A stretch of 64,000 nucleotides of DNA from Stenotrophomonas_A sp035629025. GTDB lineage: Bacteria > Pseudomonadota > Gammaproteobacteria > Xanthomonadales > Xanthomonadaceae. The stretch's first letter is position 1. Each line of letters starts with the position of its first letter. The translations under genes and the position numbers were made by a program. This document shows positions 1-8,846 of this stretch, one piece after another. The notes beneath the pieces are model-generated. The model had not been told where the DNA came from. It searched no databases and was given only the letters and a program-made list of their open reading frames with translations. The stretch lies in contig DASPIU010000005.1 of assembly GCA_035629025.1 (NCBI GenBank), positions 1-64,000 of the forward strand, written 5' to 3'.

Positions 1-31
1 CGCGCGGTAGCAGCGCGCGAGGAACGCAACA

Positions 32-3000
32 ATGAAGCGAATGCTGATCAACGCCACGCAGGCCGAAGAACTGCGCGTGGCGATCGTGGATGGCCAGACC
101 CTGTACGACATCGACATCGAACAGCCGTCCAAGGAACAGAAGAAGTCCAACATCTACAAGGGCCGCATCACCCGCCTGGAGCCCTCCCTGGAGGCGGCCT
201 TCGTCGACTATGGCGCCGAGCGCCACGGTTTCCTCCCCCTGAAGGAAATCTCCCGCGACTACTTCCAGTCCGGGGTCGACCATCACAAGGCGGGCCTGCG
301 CGAGCTGCTGCGTGAAGGCCAGGAAGTCGTCGTCCAGGTCGACAAGGAAGAGCGCGGCAACAAGGGCGCGGCCTTGACCACGTTCATCTCCCTGGCCGGG
401 CGCTACATGGTGCTGATGCCCAACTCGCCCAGCGCCGGTGGCGTGTCGCGCCGCATCGAGGGCGAGGACCGTGCCGCGCTCAAGGACGCGCTGGACAAGC
501 TGAACATCCCCGACGACATGGGCGTGATCATCCGCACCGCCGGCGTCGGCCGCGATGCCGAAGAGCTGCAGTGGGACCTGGATTACCTGCTGCAGACCTG
601 GAAGGCGATCGCCGAGGCGGCCCTCAGCAAGCCCGCCCCGTTCCTGATCTACCAGGAATCGCGCCTGATCATCCGCGCCCTGCGCGACTACCTGCGCGCC
701 GACATCGGCGAGATCCTGGTCGATACCGACGAGCTGTACGCGGACGCGCGCGAATTCATGCAGCAGGTCATGCCGCAGAGCCTGCGCAAGCTCAAGCACT
801 ACAAGGACGACATCCCGCTGTTCAACCGCTTCCAGATCGAATCGCAGATCGAGAACGCGTACGAACGCAACGTGCGCCTGCCCTCGGGCGGTTCGATCGT
901 CGTCGACCAGACCGAGGCGCTGACCGCCATCGACGTGAACTCCTCGCGCGCCACCAAGGGCAGCGACATCGAGGAAACCGCGTTCCAGACCAACCTGGAG
1001 GCGGCCGAGGAAGTGGCGCGCCAGCTGCGCCTGCGCGACCTGGGCGGTCTGGTGGTCATCGACTTCATCGACATGTCCTCGTCCAAGCACCAGCGCGAGG
1101 TCGAGAATCGCCTGCAGAACGCGCTCAAGTACGACCGCGCCCGCGTGCAGCTCGGCCGCATCTCGCGCTTCGGCCTGATGGAAATGAGCCGCCAGCGCCT
1201 GCGCCCGAGCCTGGGCGAGTCCAGCCAGATCGTGTGCCCGCGCTGCGACGGGCATGGCCGCATGCGCAGCGTCGAGTCGCTGTCGCTGTCGATCATCCGC
1301 GTCGCCGAAGAGCACGCAATGAAGGAGAACACCGGGCAGGTGCTGGTCCAGGCGCCGGTTGAGATCGCCAATTTCCTGCTCAACGAGAAGCGCGGCGCGC
1401 TGCGCGAGATCGAGCAGCGCCATGACGCGCCGATCATCATCGTGGCCGACGAGCAGCTGCATACCCCGCACTACGAAGTCACGCGCCTGCGCGAGAACGA
1501 GCTGGGCGAGGAAAGCGGCAAGCCGAGCTACCAGCGCGGCACGCCGCGCAAGCTGCCGGTGCATGCGCTGACCAAGGCGCAGCTCAACATCCCGGCAATG
1601 CCGGCGGTGACCTCGATCAAGCCCAGCCAGCCGGCACCGGTGCGCGAAGAGCCGGCAGAGCCGGTGGCCGCGCCGGTCGCGGCCGTGGCTGCCGCGCCGG
1701 TGGTGGCCAGTGGCGTGGTCGGTTGGCTCAAGCGCATCTTCGGCGGTGCCGAGGCCGCGCCCGCTGCTTCCACGCCGGCGCAGCGCCCGCGTTCGGGCCA
1801 GGGCCAGGGCGATGCCGGCCGTGGTGGCAACCGCAACGAGCGCAATGACCGTAACGCACGTCGCGATGGCCGCGGCGGCAACCAGAACCGCAACGGCGGC
1901 AAGGACGCACGCCGCGAGGAACGCCGCGACGAGCGGCGCCAGGACGACCGTCGCCAGGGCGGCGCCAACGCGCAGCCGCAGCAGCAGCCCCAGGCCAAGC
2001 AGCCGGCGCAGCCGCAGCAGGGCCAGAAGCAGAAGCAACCGAAGGCGAACCAGGGCACGAACCCGAACGCGGCCCAGAACCCGGGCCAGAACGCTGGCCA
2101 GGTCGCGGCACAAGGCCAGGGCTCGCAGCAGGCGTCCAAGCAGCCGCGTGCGCCGCAAGCCGAAAAGCCCAAGCCCGCGCCGCGCGCCGACGAGGCACAG
2201 GAGATCGCAGCGCCCGCCGCTGTCGTCGCCAGCCAGACGCAGGCGCCGGTCGCATCGACCGAAGCAACGCCGGCCGTCGCCGCTGAGCAGAAGAACGTGG
2301 TCGCAGCGGGCGCCGAAGGCATCGCGCCGGCCGTGGCTGCGGGCGTGGTCACCGAGGCCGACGCTACCGAGACCGCCGACGCGGGCGAGGAAGGCGGCAG
2401 CCGTCGTCGCCGCGGCCGTCGTGGTGGCCGCCGCCGTCGCCGTGGTGGTTCGGGCGCCGGTGAGAACGCTGGTCAGGACAACAACGATCAGGACGCCGAT
2501 GGCGAGGAGCAGGATTCCGAGCTCGATGCCGACCTGACCGAAGGCGCCGAGCCGGTCGTGGCCAGCCGTCAGCCCGAGTTTGAGTTCGACGACGAAGCCG
2601 CGCCGACCCCGGCCAGGCCGCCGCGGCCGGCCCCGGTCGCGAAGGTGGCCGAAGTGGCTGCCGCCGTCAGTGTTGCGCTCGCCGAAGCGCCGAAGGCCGC
2701 GCAGGTTGATGCGCCGGCGCCGGAAGCGCAGCAGCAGGTAATCGCGGAGCAGCAATCCCCGCCGGTGACGCCGGTACCTGAGCGCCAGCCTGCCCCGGTG
2801 ATCCCGCATGTGGCAGAAGTCGCGCCGGCCACGCCGGTTGCCGACAGCGTCACAGGTTCGGATTCGGCAGCGGCGGAATCGGCAGCGGCAGAAGCAACGC
2901 CCAAGCCGGTGGAATCGAAGCCTTACGCGCCCGTGCAGACGACGTTGCTGGACGTGCTCGCACAGCCCAAGGCGGCCGAACCCGCTGCCACTGCATCGCC

Positions 3001-3271
3001 GGCGGCAGCCGAGCCGGCTGCCAGCGAAGCAGCGCCGGTGATCGCGACGCAGGCCGCCACGGAAGCCAGTGCGCCTTCCGCTACGGTCAACGACGCAACC
3101 GCGACGCCGGTCGAAGGCTCCACCGATGCGGCCGCCCAGGCGGCCACCGCAGAAGTGGCGACCACTGAGCAGGCCGCCCCGGCCGCCAGCGACAACACCA
3201 CGGAGCCGGAAGCGCCGGCGACGGGTGATGTCGAGAAGGCGCGCGAGGAACAGCGTCCGCCGACGATCTGA
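32..3271 (+). CDS. rne: Ribonuclease E
   Basis: Endoribonuclease that starts mRNA decay and processes rRNA and tRNA, acting as a membrane-associated tetramer and degradosome scaffold. The S1 RNA-binding domain lies at about residues 38-120. The DNase I-like catalytic site has D301 (in AIDVNSSRATKG) and D344 (in VVIDFIDM), matching the two metal-binding aspartates of the family. The Zn-link CPRC is C402/C405. From about residue 530 the protein becomes a long low-complexity tail: an R/Q/N-rich stretch near 590-700, an arginine/glycine block near 790-806, then a long Ala/Pro/Glu-rich end. Total 1079 residues, similar to other full-length RNase E proteins. The start is supported by GAGGA 10 nt upstream. 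A hairpin terminator follows the stop. Confidence 0.97.
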   Translation: MKRMLINATQAEELRVAIVDGQTLYDIDIEQPSKEQKKSNIYKGRITRLEPSLEAAFVDYGAERHGFLPLKEISRDYFQSGVDHHKAGLRELLREGQEVVVQVDKEERGNKGAALTTFISLAGRYMVLMPNSPSAGGVSRRIEGEDRAALKDALDKLNIPDDMGVIIRTAGVGRDAEELQWDLDYLLQTWKAIAEAALSKPAPFLIYQESRLIIRALRDYLRADIGEILVDTDELYADAREFMQQVMPQSLRKLKHYKDDIPLFNRFQIESQIENAYERNVRLPSGGSIVVDQTEALTAIDVNSSRATKGSDIEETAFQTNLEAAEEVARQLRLRDLGGLVVIDFIDMSSSKHQREVENRLQNALKYDRARVQLGRISRFGLMEMSRQRLRPSLGESSQIVCPRCDGHGRMRSVESLSLSIIRVAEEHAMKENTGQVLVQAPVEIANFLLNEKRGALREIEQRHDAPIIIVADEQLHTPHYEVTRLRENELGEESGKPSYQRGTPRKLPVHALTKAQLNIPAMPAVTSIKPSQPAPVREEPAEPVAAPVAAVAAAPVVASGVVGWLKRIFGGAEAAPAASTPAQRPRSGQGQGDAGRGGNRNERNDRNARRDGRGGNQNRNGGKDARREERRDERRQDDRRQGGANAQPQQQPQAKQPAQPQQGQKQKQPKANQGTNPNAAQNPGQNAGQVAAQGQGSQQASKQPRAPQAEKPKPAPRADEAQEIAAPAAVVASQTQAPVASTEATPAVAAEQKNVVAAGAEGIAPAVAAGVVTEADATETADAGEEGGSRRRRGRRGGRRRRRGGSGAGENAGQDNNDQDADGEEQDSELDADLTEGAEPVVASRQPEFEFDDEAAPTPARPPRPAPVAKVAEVAAAVSVALAEAPKAAQVDAPAPEAQQQVIAEQQSPPVTPVPERQPAPVIPHVAEVAPATPVADSVTGSDSAAAESAAAEATPKPVESKPYAPVQTTLLDVLAQPKAAEPAATASPAAAEPAASEAAPVIATQAATEASAPSATVNDATATPVEGSTDAAAQAATAEVATTEQAAPAASDNTTEPEAPATGDVEKAREEQRPPTI

Positions 3272-3294
3272 TCGTTCGGCAACAAGCGGTATCA

Positions 3295-3323
3295 GGAAGC
3301 GGCCTTCGGGCCGCTTTCTTTTT
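3295..3323 (+). terminator. Rho-independent terminator of rne
   Basis: AAGCGGCC and GGCCGCTT pair around a TTCG tetraloop (3297-3316) and are followed by a T-rich tract, 25 nt after the rne stop. It also separates rne from the convergent response regulator gene. Confidence 0.85.
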
Positions 3324-3354
3324 GGGCCGCGCGCGATGGCGGGCCCTGCTGCAA

Positions 3355-4002
3355 CTACATCGTCCTGGTCGGATCGAGCAGGCCGTACTGGTTCGCCAGC
3401 CGCGCCAGCGAAATGTTGTCCTGCACGCCGATCTTCACGAACAGCCGCGCCTTGTGCGTATTGATGGTCTTGGAGCTCAGGCTCAGACGTTTGGCGATGT
3501 CTTCCTGACGCAGGCCCTGGGTCAGCAGCAGCGCGACTTCGAGTTCGCGCGGGGACAGCAGGTCAAAGGGCGACGCATCTCCGCCCAGGTTGGCCAGGGC
3601 GATGTTCTGCGCAATGCTCGTGCCCAGGTAGCGGCGCCCAATGGCAACTTCGCGCACCGCACGCACCAGCTCATGCGCATCCCCGCCCTTGCCCACATAC
3701 CCTGAGGCACCCGCTTCCAGCAGGCGCTTGGGCAGCGGCCCGTCCTCCAGCACCGAGACGATGATCACGCGGCAGTTGCCGCCGCCCTTGACGATGCGCT
3801 CGGTGATCTCCAGCCCGCTCAGGCCCGGCAGGTGCAGATCGCAGAGCACGATGTCCGGTCGCAGCCGGCGCACCTGGGGCAACGCGGATTCGCCACAATC
3901 GGCTTCCCCGACGACCTCGATGTCCACCTCATTGGAAAGGATCATCCGCATGCCGGTTCGCACCAGCGCGTGATCGTCGACTAGAAAAACCTTGATGGTC
4001 AT
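3355..4002 (-). CDS. gacA: LuxR/FixJ-type response regulator, GacA/UvrY-like
   Basis: DNA-binding response regulator of the NarL/FixJ class, 215 residues. The receiver domain (about 1-120) has the acidic pair D9-D10, the phospho-acceptor D55 (in DIVLCDLHLPG) and a conserved lysine near residue 107 (YVGKGGD). A LuxR-type helix-turn-helix fills about 148-210. Similarity pattern and length fit the GacA/UvrY/SirA group, which works with a BarA/GacS hybrid kinase to switch on small RNAs that titrate CsrA/RsmA. In many gamma-proteobacteria this gene sits beside uvrC. Here uvrC is about 10 kb away and no kinase is adjacent, so the partner is inferred only. The ATG chosen begins MTIKVFLVDD; upstream in-frame codons do not look coding. 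Confidence 0.8.
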   Translation of the reverse strand: MTIKVFLVDDHALVRTGMRMILSNEVDIEVVGEADCGESALPQVRRLRPDIVLCDLHLPGLSGLEITERIVKGGGNCRVIIVSVLEDGPLPKRLLEAGASGYVGKGGDAHELVRAVREVAIGRRYLGTSIAQNIALANLGGDASPFDLLSPRELEVALLLTQGLRQEDIAKRLSLSSKTINTHKARLFVKIGVQDNISLARLANQYGLLDPTRTM

Positions 4003-4242
4003 CCGTGTGTCTATCCCACTGTAAGCCAACAAATTCAGCCTAGACCCGCACCCGGGGGCGGAGCAAGCCAAAACCCTTCGTTGCATGGGACGGCCGTGGG
4101 GAAGCCGTCCATGACGTCCGAATGCCACCCCGGACCGCAAAACCATCATTCCACGCCGCGCTGGCCTGCGCACTCGGGGATTGCCCTGCCCTGGCCTCAG
4201 GGCACCGCCCCGCTGAGCATCAGACAGGAACCGCAAAATCCG

Positions 4243-4986
4243 TCAGGCAGCTGCGTCCCGCAGCGGCCGCAGTTGCGCGTCCAGCGCGACCCGCTCATCG
4301 AAGACAAAGCACCGGCCCTCGTAGCCTTCGCCGCCAACGGCCTCAAAGTAGCCCAGGATGCCGCCGTCCAGCTGCAGCACGTTGTCCATGCCGTCGGCAC
4401 GCATCCACAGCGCAGCCTTCTCGCAGCGGATGCCACCGGTGCAGAAGCTGACGACCGTTGCATCGGCCAGCGCGTCGCGGTGCTCGGCCAGCGCCTGCGG
4501 CAACTCGGTGAAGGAAGTAATCGGCAGGGTCAGCGCGCCGGCAAAGGTGCCGTGCTCGACTTCCTGGCGGTTGCGGGTATCGAGCATCACCACGCGCCTG
4601 CCCGCGTCATCGTGGCCCTGGCGCAGCCAGCGCAGCAGTACCTCGGGCGCGACTGCCGGCGCACGCGGCGCGACCAGTGGCGAGGCATCTTCGCGACGGA
4701 AGCTGATGATTTCGGGCTTTACCTTGACCTTGAGCCGGGCAAACGGCATGGCCTGGCTGTGGCTGTACTTGACGCGGATTGCCTGCAGGCGCGCATCGGC
4801 ACGCAGCCAGTCGTAGAACGCCTCGATATCGTCTTGCGCGCCGGCCAGGAACAGGTTGATCCCTTCCGGCGCGACCAGCACGCTGCCCTTCAGGGCCAGC
4901 GCCTGGGCGCGTTCGCGCACGGCATCGGCCAACGCCTGCGGCTCGGCGATGGCGGTGAAGTGGTAGGCGGCGGTATTGACGATCAT
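4243..4986 (-). CDS. trhO: tRNA uridine(34) hydroxylase TrhO, rhodanese family
   Basis: YceA/TrhO family protein, 247 residues. The family catalyses oxygen-dependent 5-hydroxylation of U34 in tRNA, a step toward cmo5U/mo5U. An N-terminal ferredoxin-like domain (about 1-95) precedes a rhodanese domain (about 115-225). The active-site loop is CTGGIRCEKA with catalytic C182 and a second cysteine at 188. Length and loop match the family. It is separated from the flanking genes and is probably its own transcription unit. Confidence 0.9.
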   Translation of the reverse strand: MIVNTAAYHFTAIAEPQALADAVRERAQALALKGSVLVAPEGINLFLAGAQDDIEAFYDWLRADARLQAIRVKYSHSQAMPFARLKVKVKPEIISFRREDASPLVAPRAPAVAPEVLLRWLRQGHDDAGRRVVMLDTRNRQEVEHGTFAGALTLPITSFTELPQALAEHRDALADATVVSFCTGGIRCEKAALWMRADGMDNVLQLDGGILGYFEAVGGEGYEGRCFVFDERVALDAQLRPLRDAAA

Positions 4987-5029
4987 CCGCGCATTCTAAC
5001 CTTCGCCGGCAGTGGCCGCCCTGCCCGGC

Positions 5030-5395
5030 TCAGCGCCGCAGCAGCAGGAACGGCAGCAGCACCAGGGCGGCGATGGCGACCATTCCCAGCAGGGTCGCGA
5101 TCACGAAGATCGGGCGCGCGCGCAGCAGCTTGCCGAAGGTTTCCGCATTGCCGGCGGCCAGTTCCTCGGCGCGCAGCGCGCGGGCCCGTTCGCCGCGGCG
5201 CTGTTGATACTCGTCGAGCAAGGCCTTGGCGCGCGGATGCACGGCGGCGTCGCGCAGCCAGATGCCGCCGGCCGAAACTCCCCACAGGCTGGGCCGGGTT
5301 TCATAGAACTCGATCGACGCCGCCTCCAGCAGCGCGCGGACATCGTCGGCCTCGTCATCGGGAACGTGGCGCAGGTTGAGCAGGAGCTTGGCCAT
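5030..5395 (-). CDS. Small membrane-anchored protein, DUF6164-like
   Basis: 121 residues. The first 45 (MAKLLLNLRHVPDDEADDVR...) look like a small alpha/beta domain of the DUF2007/DUF6164 kind. A charged linker follows at about 65-95, and the protein ends in a single hydrophobic segment at about 97-118 closed by LLLRR. This predicts a cytoplasmic domain tethered by a C-terminal tail anchor. No catalytic motif is visible and the function is unknown. The start chosen (ATG at 5395) places the conserved block at the N-terminus. Divergent from the FKBP lipoprotein gene, with 57 nt between them. Confidence 0.75.
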   Translation of the reverse strand: MAKLLLNLRHVPDDEADDVRALLEAASIEFYETRPSLWGVSAGGIWLRDAAVHPRAKALLDEYQQRRGERARALRAEELAAGNAETFGKLLRARPIFVIATLLGMVAIAALVLLPFLLLRR

Positions 5396-5452
5396 CGGCC
5401 GATGATAGCCGCGCACGGTGCGATAATTGCCGTTTCCTTCGCCAGCGCCGCC

Positions 5453-5914
5453 ATGTCCGCACGCATCTTCCCGTCAGCCAGGCCTTTCCTTCCGTTGCTC
5501 CTGCTGCTGGCGCTGGCCGCGGCGGCCTGCACGCCGGCCGGCCCGCCACCGGGCGGTCGCGTGGCGGCCTTTCAGGCACTGGATACGCAGGCGGGTCAAG
5601 GCGCCCTCGCTCAGCCAGGCGACCGCGTCAGCGTCCACTACACCGGCTGGCTCTATGACGAGCATGCCGCCGACAAGCACGGGCCCAAGTTCGACAGCTC
5701 GCTGGATCGCGGCGAGCCTTTCAGTTTCGCGCTGGGCGCCGGCCAGGTGATCCGCGGCTGGGACGAAGGCGTGGCCGGCATGCGCGTGGGTTGCAAGCGC
5801 ACCCTGCTGCTGCCGCCGGAATACGGCTACGGCGAGCGCGGCGCGGGTGGCGTCATCCCGCCGGGTGCCTCGCTGGTGTTCGATGTCGAACTGTTGCAGG
5901 TGCAGCCGCGGTGA
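5453..5914 (+). CDS. FKBP-type peptidyl-prolyl cis-trans isomerase lipoprotein
   Basis: Proline isomerase of the periplasm or outer membrane, 153 residues. A hydrophobic signal (residues 8-25) ends in a lipobox at C26 (LAAAAC). The FKBP fold spans about 55-150, with VHYTGWLYD, FDSSLDRGEPFSF, GQVIRGWDEGV and PPEYGYGERGAG, all standard active-site blocks. The stop overlaps the GTG of the next gene by 4 nt, suggesting translational coupling. Confidence 0.9.
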   Translation: MSARIFPSARPFLPLLLLLALAAAACTPAGPPPGGRVAAFQALDTQAGQGALAQPGDRVSVHYTGWLYDEHAADKHGPKFDSSLDRGEPFSFALGAGQVIRGWDEGVAGMRVGCKRTLLLPPEYGYGERGAGGVIPPGASLVFDVELLQVQPR

Positions 5915-7176
5915 GCACTTCCGCCGCGCCGCGCCTGGCGGTGATCGGTGGTGGCCCGGCCGGCCTGATGGCGGCCGAGGTTGCCTGCCGCGCCGGGCTG
6001 TCGGTGGACCTGTACGAGGCCAAGGGTTCGGTGGGGCGCAAGTTCCTGATCGCCGGCAAGGGCGGGCTCAACCTCACCCATTCCGATCCGCTCGCGCTGT
6101 TCGCCTCGCGCTATCGCGAGCGCGCCGACGCGGTCGCGCAATGGTTGCATGACTTCGACGCCGACGCCTTGCGCGAATGGGCGCACGCGCAAGGCGTGGA
6201 GACCTATGTCGGCAGTTCCGGGCGGGTGTTCCCGCTCGACCGCAAGGCCGCGCCGCTGCTGCGTGGATGGGTGCGCCGGCTCAAGGAAGACGGCGTGCGC
6301 TTCCACGTGCAGCACCGCTGGCTGGGCTGGACCGACAGCGGCGCCCTGCGTCTGTCCACACCCGATGGCGAGCACCCGGTACAGGCCGATGCGACAGTGC
6401 TGGCGCTGGGCGGCGGCAGCTGGCCGCAGCTCGGCAGCGATGGTGAGTGGGCTGCGGTGCTGGCCGCGCATGGCATCAGCATTGCACCGCTGCGTCCGGC
6501 CAATTGCGGTTTCGATATCGCATGGAGCGCGCACTTCGCCACGCGCCACGCCGGTGCGCCGCTGAAGCCGGTTGTCGCGCACTGGATCGATGTGCACGGC
6601 AAGGCCCATGCGCTGCAGGGCGAATGCGTGGCCAGCGCGCACGGCATCGAAGGCAGCCTGGTCTATGCAATGTCCGCCGACTTGCGCGAGGTCATCGACC
6701 GCGATGGCGAAGCCACGCTGTGGCTGGACCTGGTGCCCGGGCGCGAACGCGAACGCCTGGAGGCCGAGCTGTCGCGACCGCGCAACGGTCGCAGCCTCAG
6801 CGAACACCTGCGCCGCCAGGCCGGCATCAGCGGCGTCAAGGCCGCGTTGTTGCATGAAGTGCTCGGCAAGACGACCGCCGCCGATGCGGCCACGCTTGCC
6901 ACCACACTCAAGCGCCTGCCACTGCGCCTGCTGCGGCCGCGCCCGATGGCCGAAGCGATCAGCACCGCCGGCGGCGTGCGCCTGGAAGACCTCGACGAGC
7001 GGTTGATGCTGAAGCAATGGCCGGGCGTGTTCTGCGCCGGGGAAATGCTCGACTGGGAGGCGCCCACCGGCGGCTATCTGCTCACCGCCTGTTTCGCCAG
7101 CGGCCTGCGTGCCGGGCACGGCGCGGTGGCCTGGCTGCGCGAGCGGGCGGCGACCGCGGCGGCGCCGCCGCAGTAG
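5911..7176 (+). CDS. NAD(P)/FAD-dependent oxidoreductase, BaiN/HI0933 (TIGR03862) family
   Basis: Flavoprotein of 421 residues. The dinucleotide fold is at the N-terminus (VIGGGPAGLMAAEVA), the family signature GRKFLIAGKGGLNLTHS is near residue 48, and a C-terminal FAD motif reads GVFCAGEMLDWEAPTGGYLL. The HI0933/BaiN group has no firmly established substrate in most bacteria, so the reaction is not assigned. GTG is chosen as start because it overlaps the preceding stop (GTGA) and sits just before the Rossmann motif. Confidence 0.85.
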   Translation: MSTSAAPRLAVIGGGPAGLMAAEVACRAGLSVDLYEAKGSVGRKFLIAGKGGLNLTHSDPLALFASRYRERADAVAQWLHDFDADALREWAHAQGVETYVGSSGRVFPLDRKAAPLLRGWVRRLKEDGVRFHVQHRWLGWTDSGALRLSTPDGEHPVQADATVLALGGGSWPQLGSDGEWAAVLAAHGISIAPLRPANCGFDIAWSAHFATRHAGAPLKPVVAHWIDVHGKAHALQGECVASAHGIEGSLVYAMSADLREVIDRDGEATLWLDLVPGRERERLEAELSRPRNGRSLSEHLRRQAGISGVKAALLHEVLGKTTAADAATLATTLKRLPLRLLRPRPMAEAISTAGGVRLEDLDERLMLKQWPGVFCAGEMLDWEAPTGGYLLTACFASGLRAGHGAVAWLRERAATAAAPPQ

Positions 7177-7185
7177 CGTCTGGCT

Positions 7186-8808
7186 TCAGCGCGACTTGCT
7201 GTCGCGCAGGCTGCTCACCCTCGGCGGCGGCTGGAAGGAATCGGCGCGGGCCTCGGCCCAGAAGTCCTGGAAGACGGCGTGGTCGGGAACGCCGCGCAGC
7301 AGCTCGCCCGGTTCCAGGTAACGGTACAGCGAGGCAAACGAGCGGATTTCCACTGCCGACACGCGGCGCAGAATGTGCTCGGGGCCCAGCTGCGAGGGAT
7401 CCTTCAATCCCGCCGCGGCCAACAGCTCGCGCAAGGCATGCAAGGTGTTCTCGTGGTACTGGTGCACGCGCGTGGCCTTGTCGGCCAGGTCCAGCTGCCG
7501 CCAACGCCGCGGGTCCTGCGTGGCTACCCCGGTCGGACAGCGGTCGGTGTGGCAGCTCAGCGACTGGATGCAGCCAAGCGCGAACATGAAGCCGCGGCCA
7601 GCGTTGCACCAGTCCGCGCCCATCGCGATGGTCCTGGCGATGTCGAAGGCGCTGGTGATCTTGCCCGCAGCGCCCAGGCGGATGCGGTCACGCAGGTCCA
7701 GCCCAACCAGCGTGTTATGCACCAGCCGCAGTGCCTCGTGCATCGGCACGCCCACATGGTCAACGAACTCGGCCGGCGCCGCGCCGGTGCCGCCCTCGGC
7801 ACCATCCACCACGATGAAGTCCGGCAGCAGACCGGTCTCGTGCATGGCCTTGGCGATGCCAAACCACTCCCACGGATGCCCCAGCGCCAACTTGAAACCG
7901 GTCGGCTTGCCGCCGGACAGTTCGCGCAACTGCGCGACGAACTGCAACAGCCCAATCGGCGTGGAGAACGCCGAGTGCGCCGCTGGCGACACGCAGTCGA
8001 TGCCCATCGGCACACCGCGCGTGGCCGAGATCTCGGCACTCACCTTGGCCGCCGGCAACACCCCGCCATGGCCCGGCTTGGCGCCCTGCGACAGCTTGAC
8101 CTCGATCATCTTCACCTGCGGATCAACCGCAGCGGCGGCAAAGCGCTGCGGGTCGAAGGCACCTTGCTCGTCCCGGCAGCCGAAATAGCCCGAGCCGATC
8201 TCCCATACCAGATCGCCACCGTTCTCACGGTGGTAGGGCGAAATCGAACCTTCGCCGGTGTCGTGGTAGAAGTGGCCGCGCCGCGCCCCCTCGTTGAGCG
8301 CGCGGATCGCATTGGCCGACAGCGCGCCAAAACTCATCGCCGAGATATTGAACACGCTGGCCGAATACGGCTGCCGGCACTGCGCGCCAATCTCCACGCG
8401 GAAGTCGTGCGAATCGATCTTCGCCGGCGCCACCGAATGGTTGACCCATTCGTAATCGACGCGGTAGGTGCTGTGCAGCGTGCCGAACGGCACCACATCC
8501 ATCTCGTTCTTGGCCCGCTGGTAGACCAGCGCGCGCTGCTGGCGCGAAAACGGCACTTCGTCCAGGTCGCTCTGCACGAAATACTGGCGGATTTCCGGGC
8601 CGATGGATTCAAAGCCGAAACGGAAATGCGCCAGCACCGGATAGTTGCGCCGCAGCGTGCTGCGCTTCTGCAGCAGGTCACAGGTACCGAGCACGCTGAG
8701 CGCCCCAAACAGCAGCACTCCCCAATCCCAGGCGAGCCAGTACCGAGCCAACACTATCGACAAGCCCAGCATCAGCACGCAGAAAACAAAGGCCAGGTAG
8801 CGGTACAT
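7186..8808 (-). CDS. FMN-binding glutamate-synthase-family protein (membrane-anchored)
   Basis: 540 residues. Two hydrophobic segments at about 3-45 anchor the protein. The rest matches the FMN/central domain of glutamate synthase large subunit: MSFGALSANAIRALNEGA, SQGAKPGHGGVLPA, DGAEGGTGAAP, and a C-x5-C-x4-C motif (CIQSLSCHTDRCP) equivalent to the [3Fe-4S] ligands of GltB. It has no glutaminase domain, so it is a stand-alone synthase-like protein. Such proteins are often annotated as FMN-binding glutamate synthase family members, but their substrate is undefined. Convergent with the upstream flavoprotein gene (9 nt apart). Confidence 0.85.
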   Translation of the reverse strand: MYRYLAFVFCVLMLGLSIVLARYWLAWDWGVLLFGALSVLGTCDLLQKRSTLRRNYPVLAHFRFGFESIGPEIRQYFVQSDLDEVPFSRQQRALVYQRAKNEMDVVPFGTLHSTYRVDYEWVNHSVAPAKIDSHDFRVEIGAQCRQPYSASVFNISAMSFGALSANAIRALNEGARRGHFYHDTGEGSISPYHRENGGDLVWEIGSGYFGCRDEQGAFDPQRFAAAAVDPQVKMIEVKLSQGAKPGHGGVLPAAKVSAEISATRGVPMGIDCVSPAAHSAFSTPIGLLQFVAQLRELSGGKPTGFKLALGHPWEWFGIAKAMHETGLLPDFIVVDGAEGGTGAAPAEFVDHVGVPMHEALRLVHNTLVGLDLRDRIRLGAAGKITSAFDIARTIAMGADWCNAGRGFMFALGCIQSLSCHTDRCPTGVATQDPRRWRQLDLADKATRVHQYHENTLHALRELLAAAGLKDPSQLGPEHILRRVSAVEIRSFASLYRYLEPGELLRGVPDHAVFQDFWAEARADSFQPPPRVSSLRDSKSR

Positions 8809-8846
8809 CGGCTTCCTCAAGGTTGGAGCTGGCGCTCGGCGCGGCC

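Noticed and set aside
4088..4110. GGACGGC...GCCGTCC hairpin between trhO and the response regulator
   Set aside because: No T-tract follows on either strand, so it is not called a terminator.
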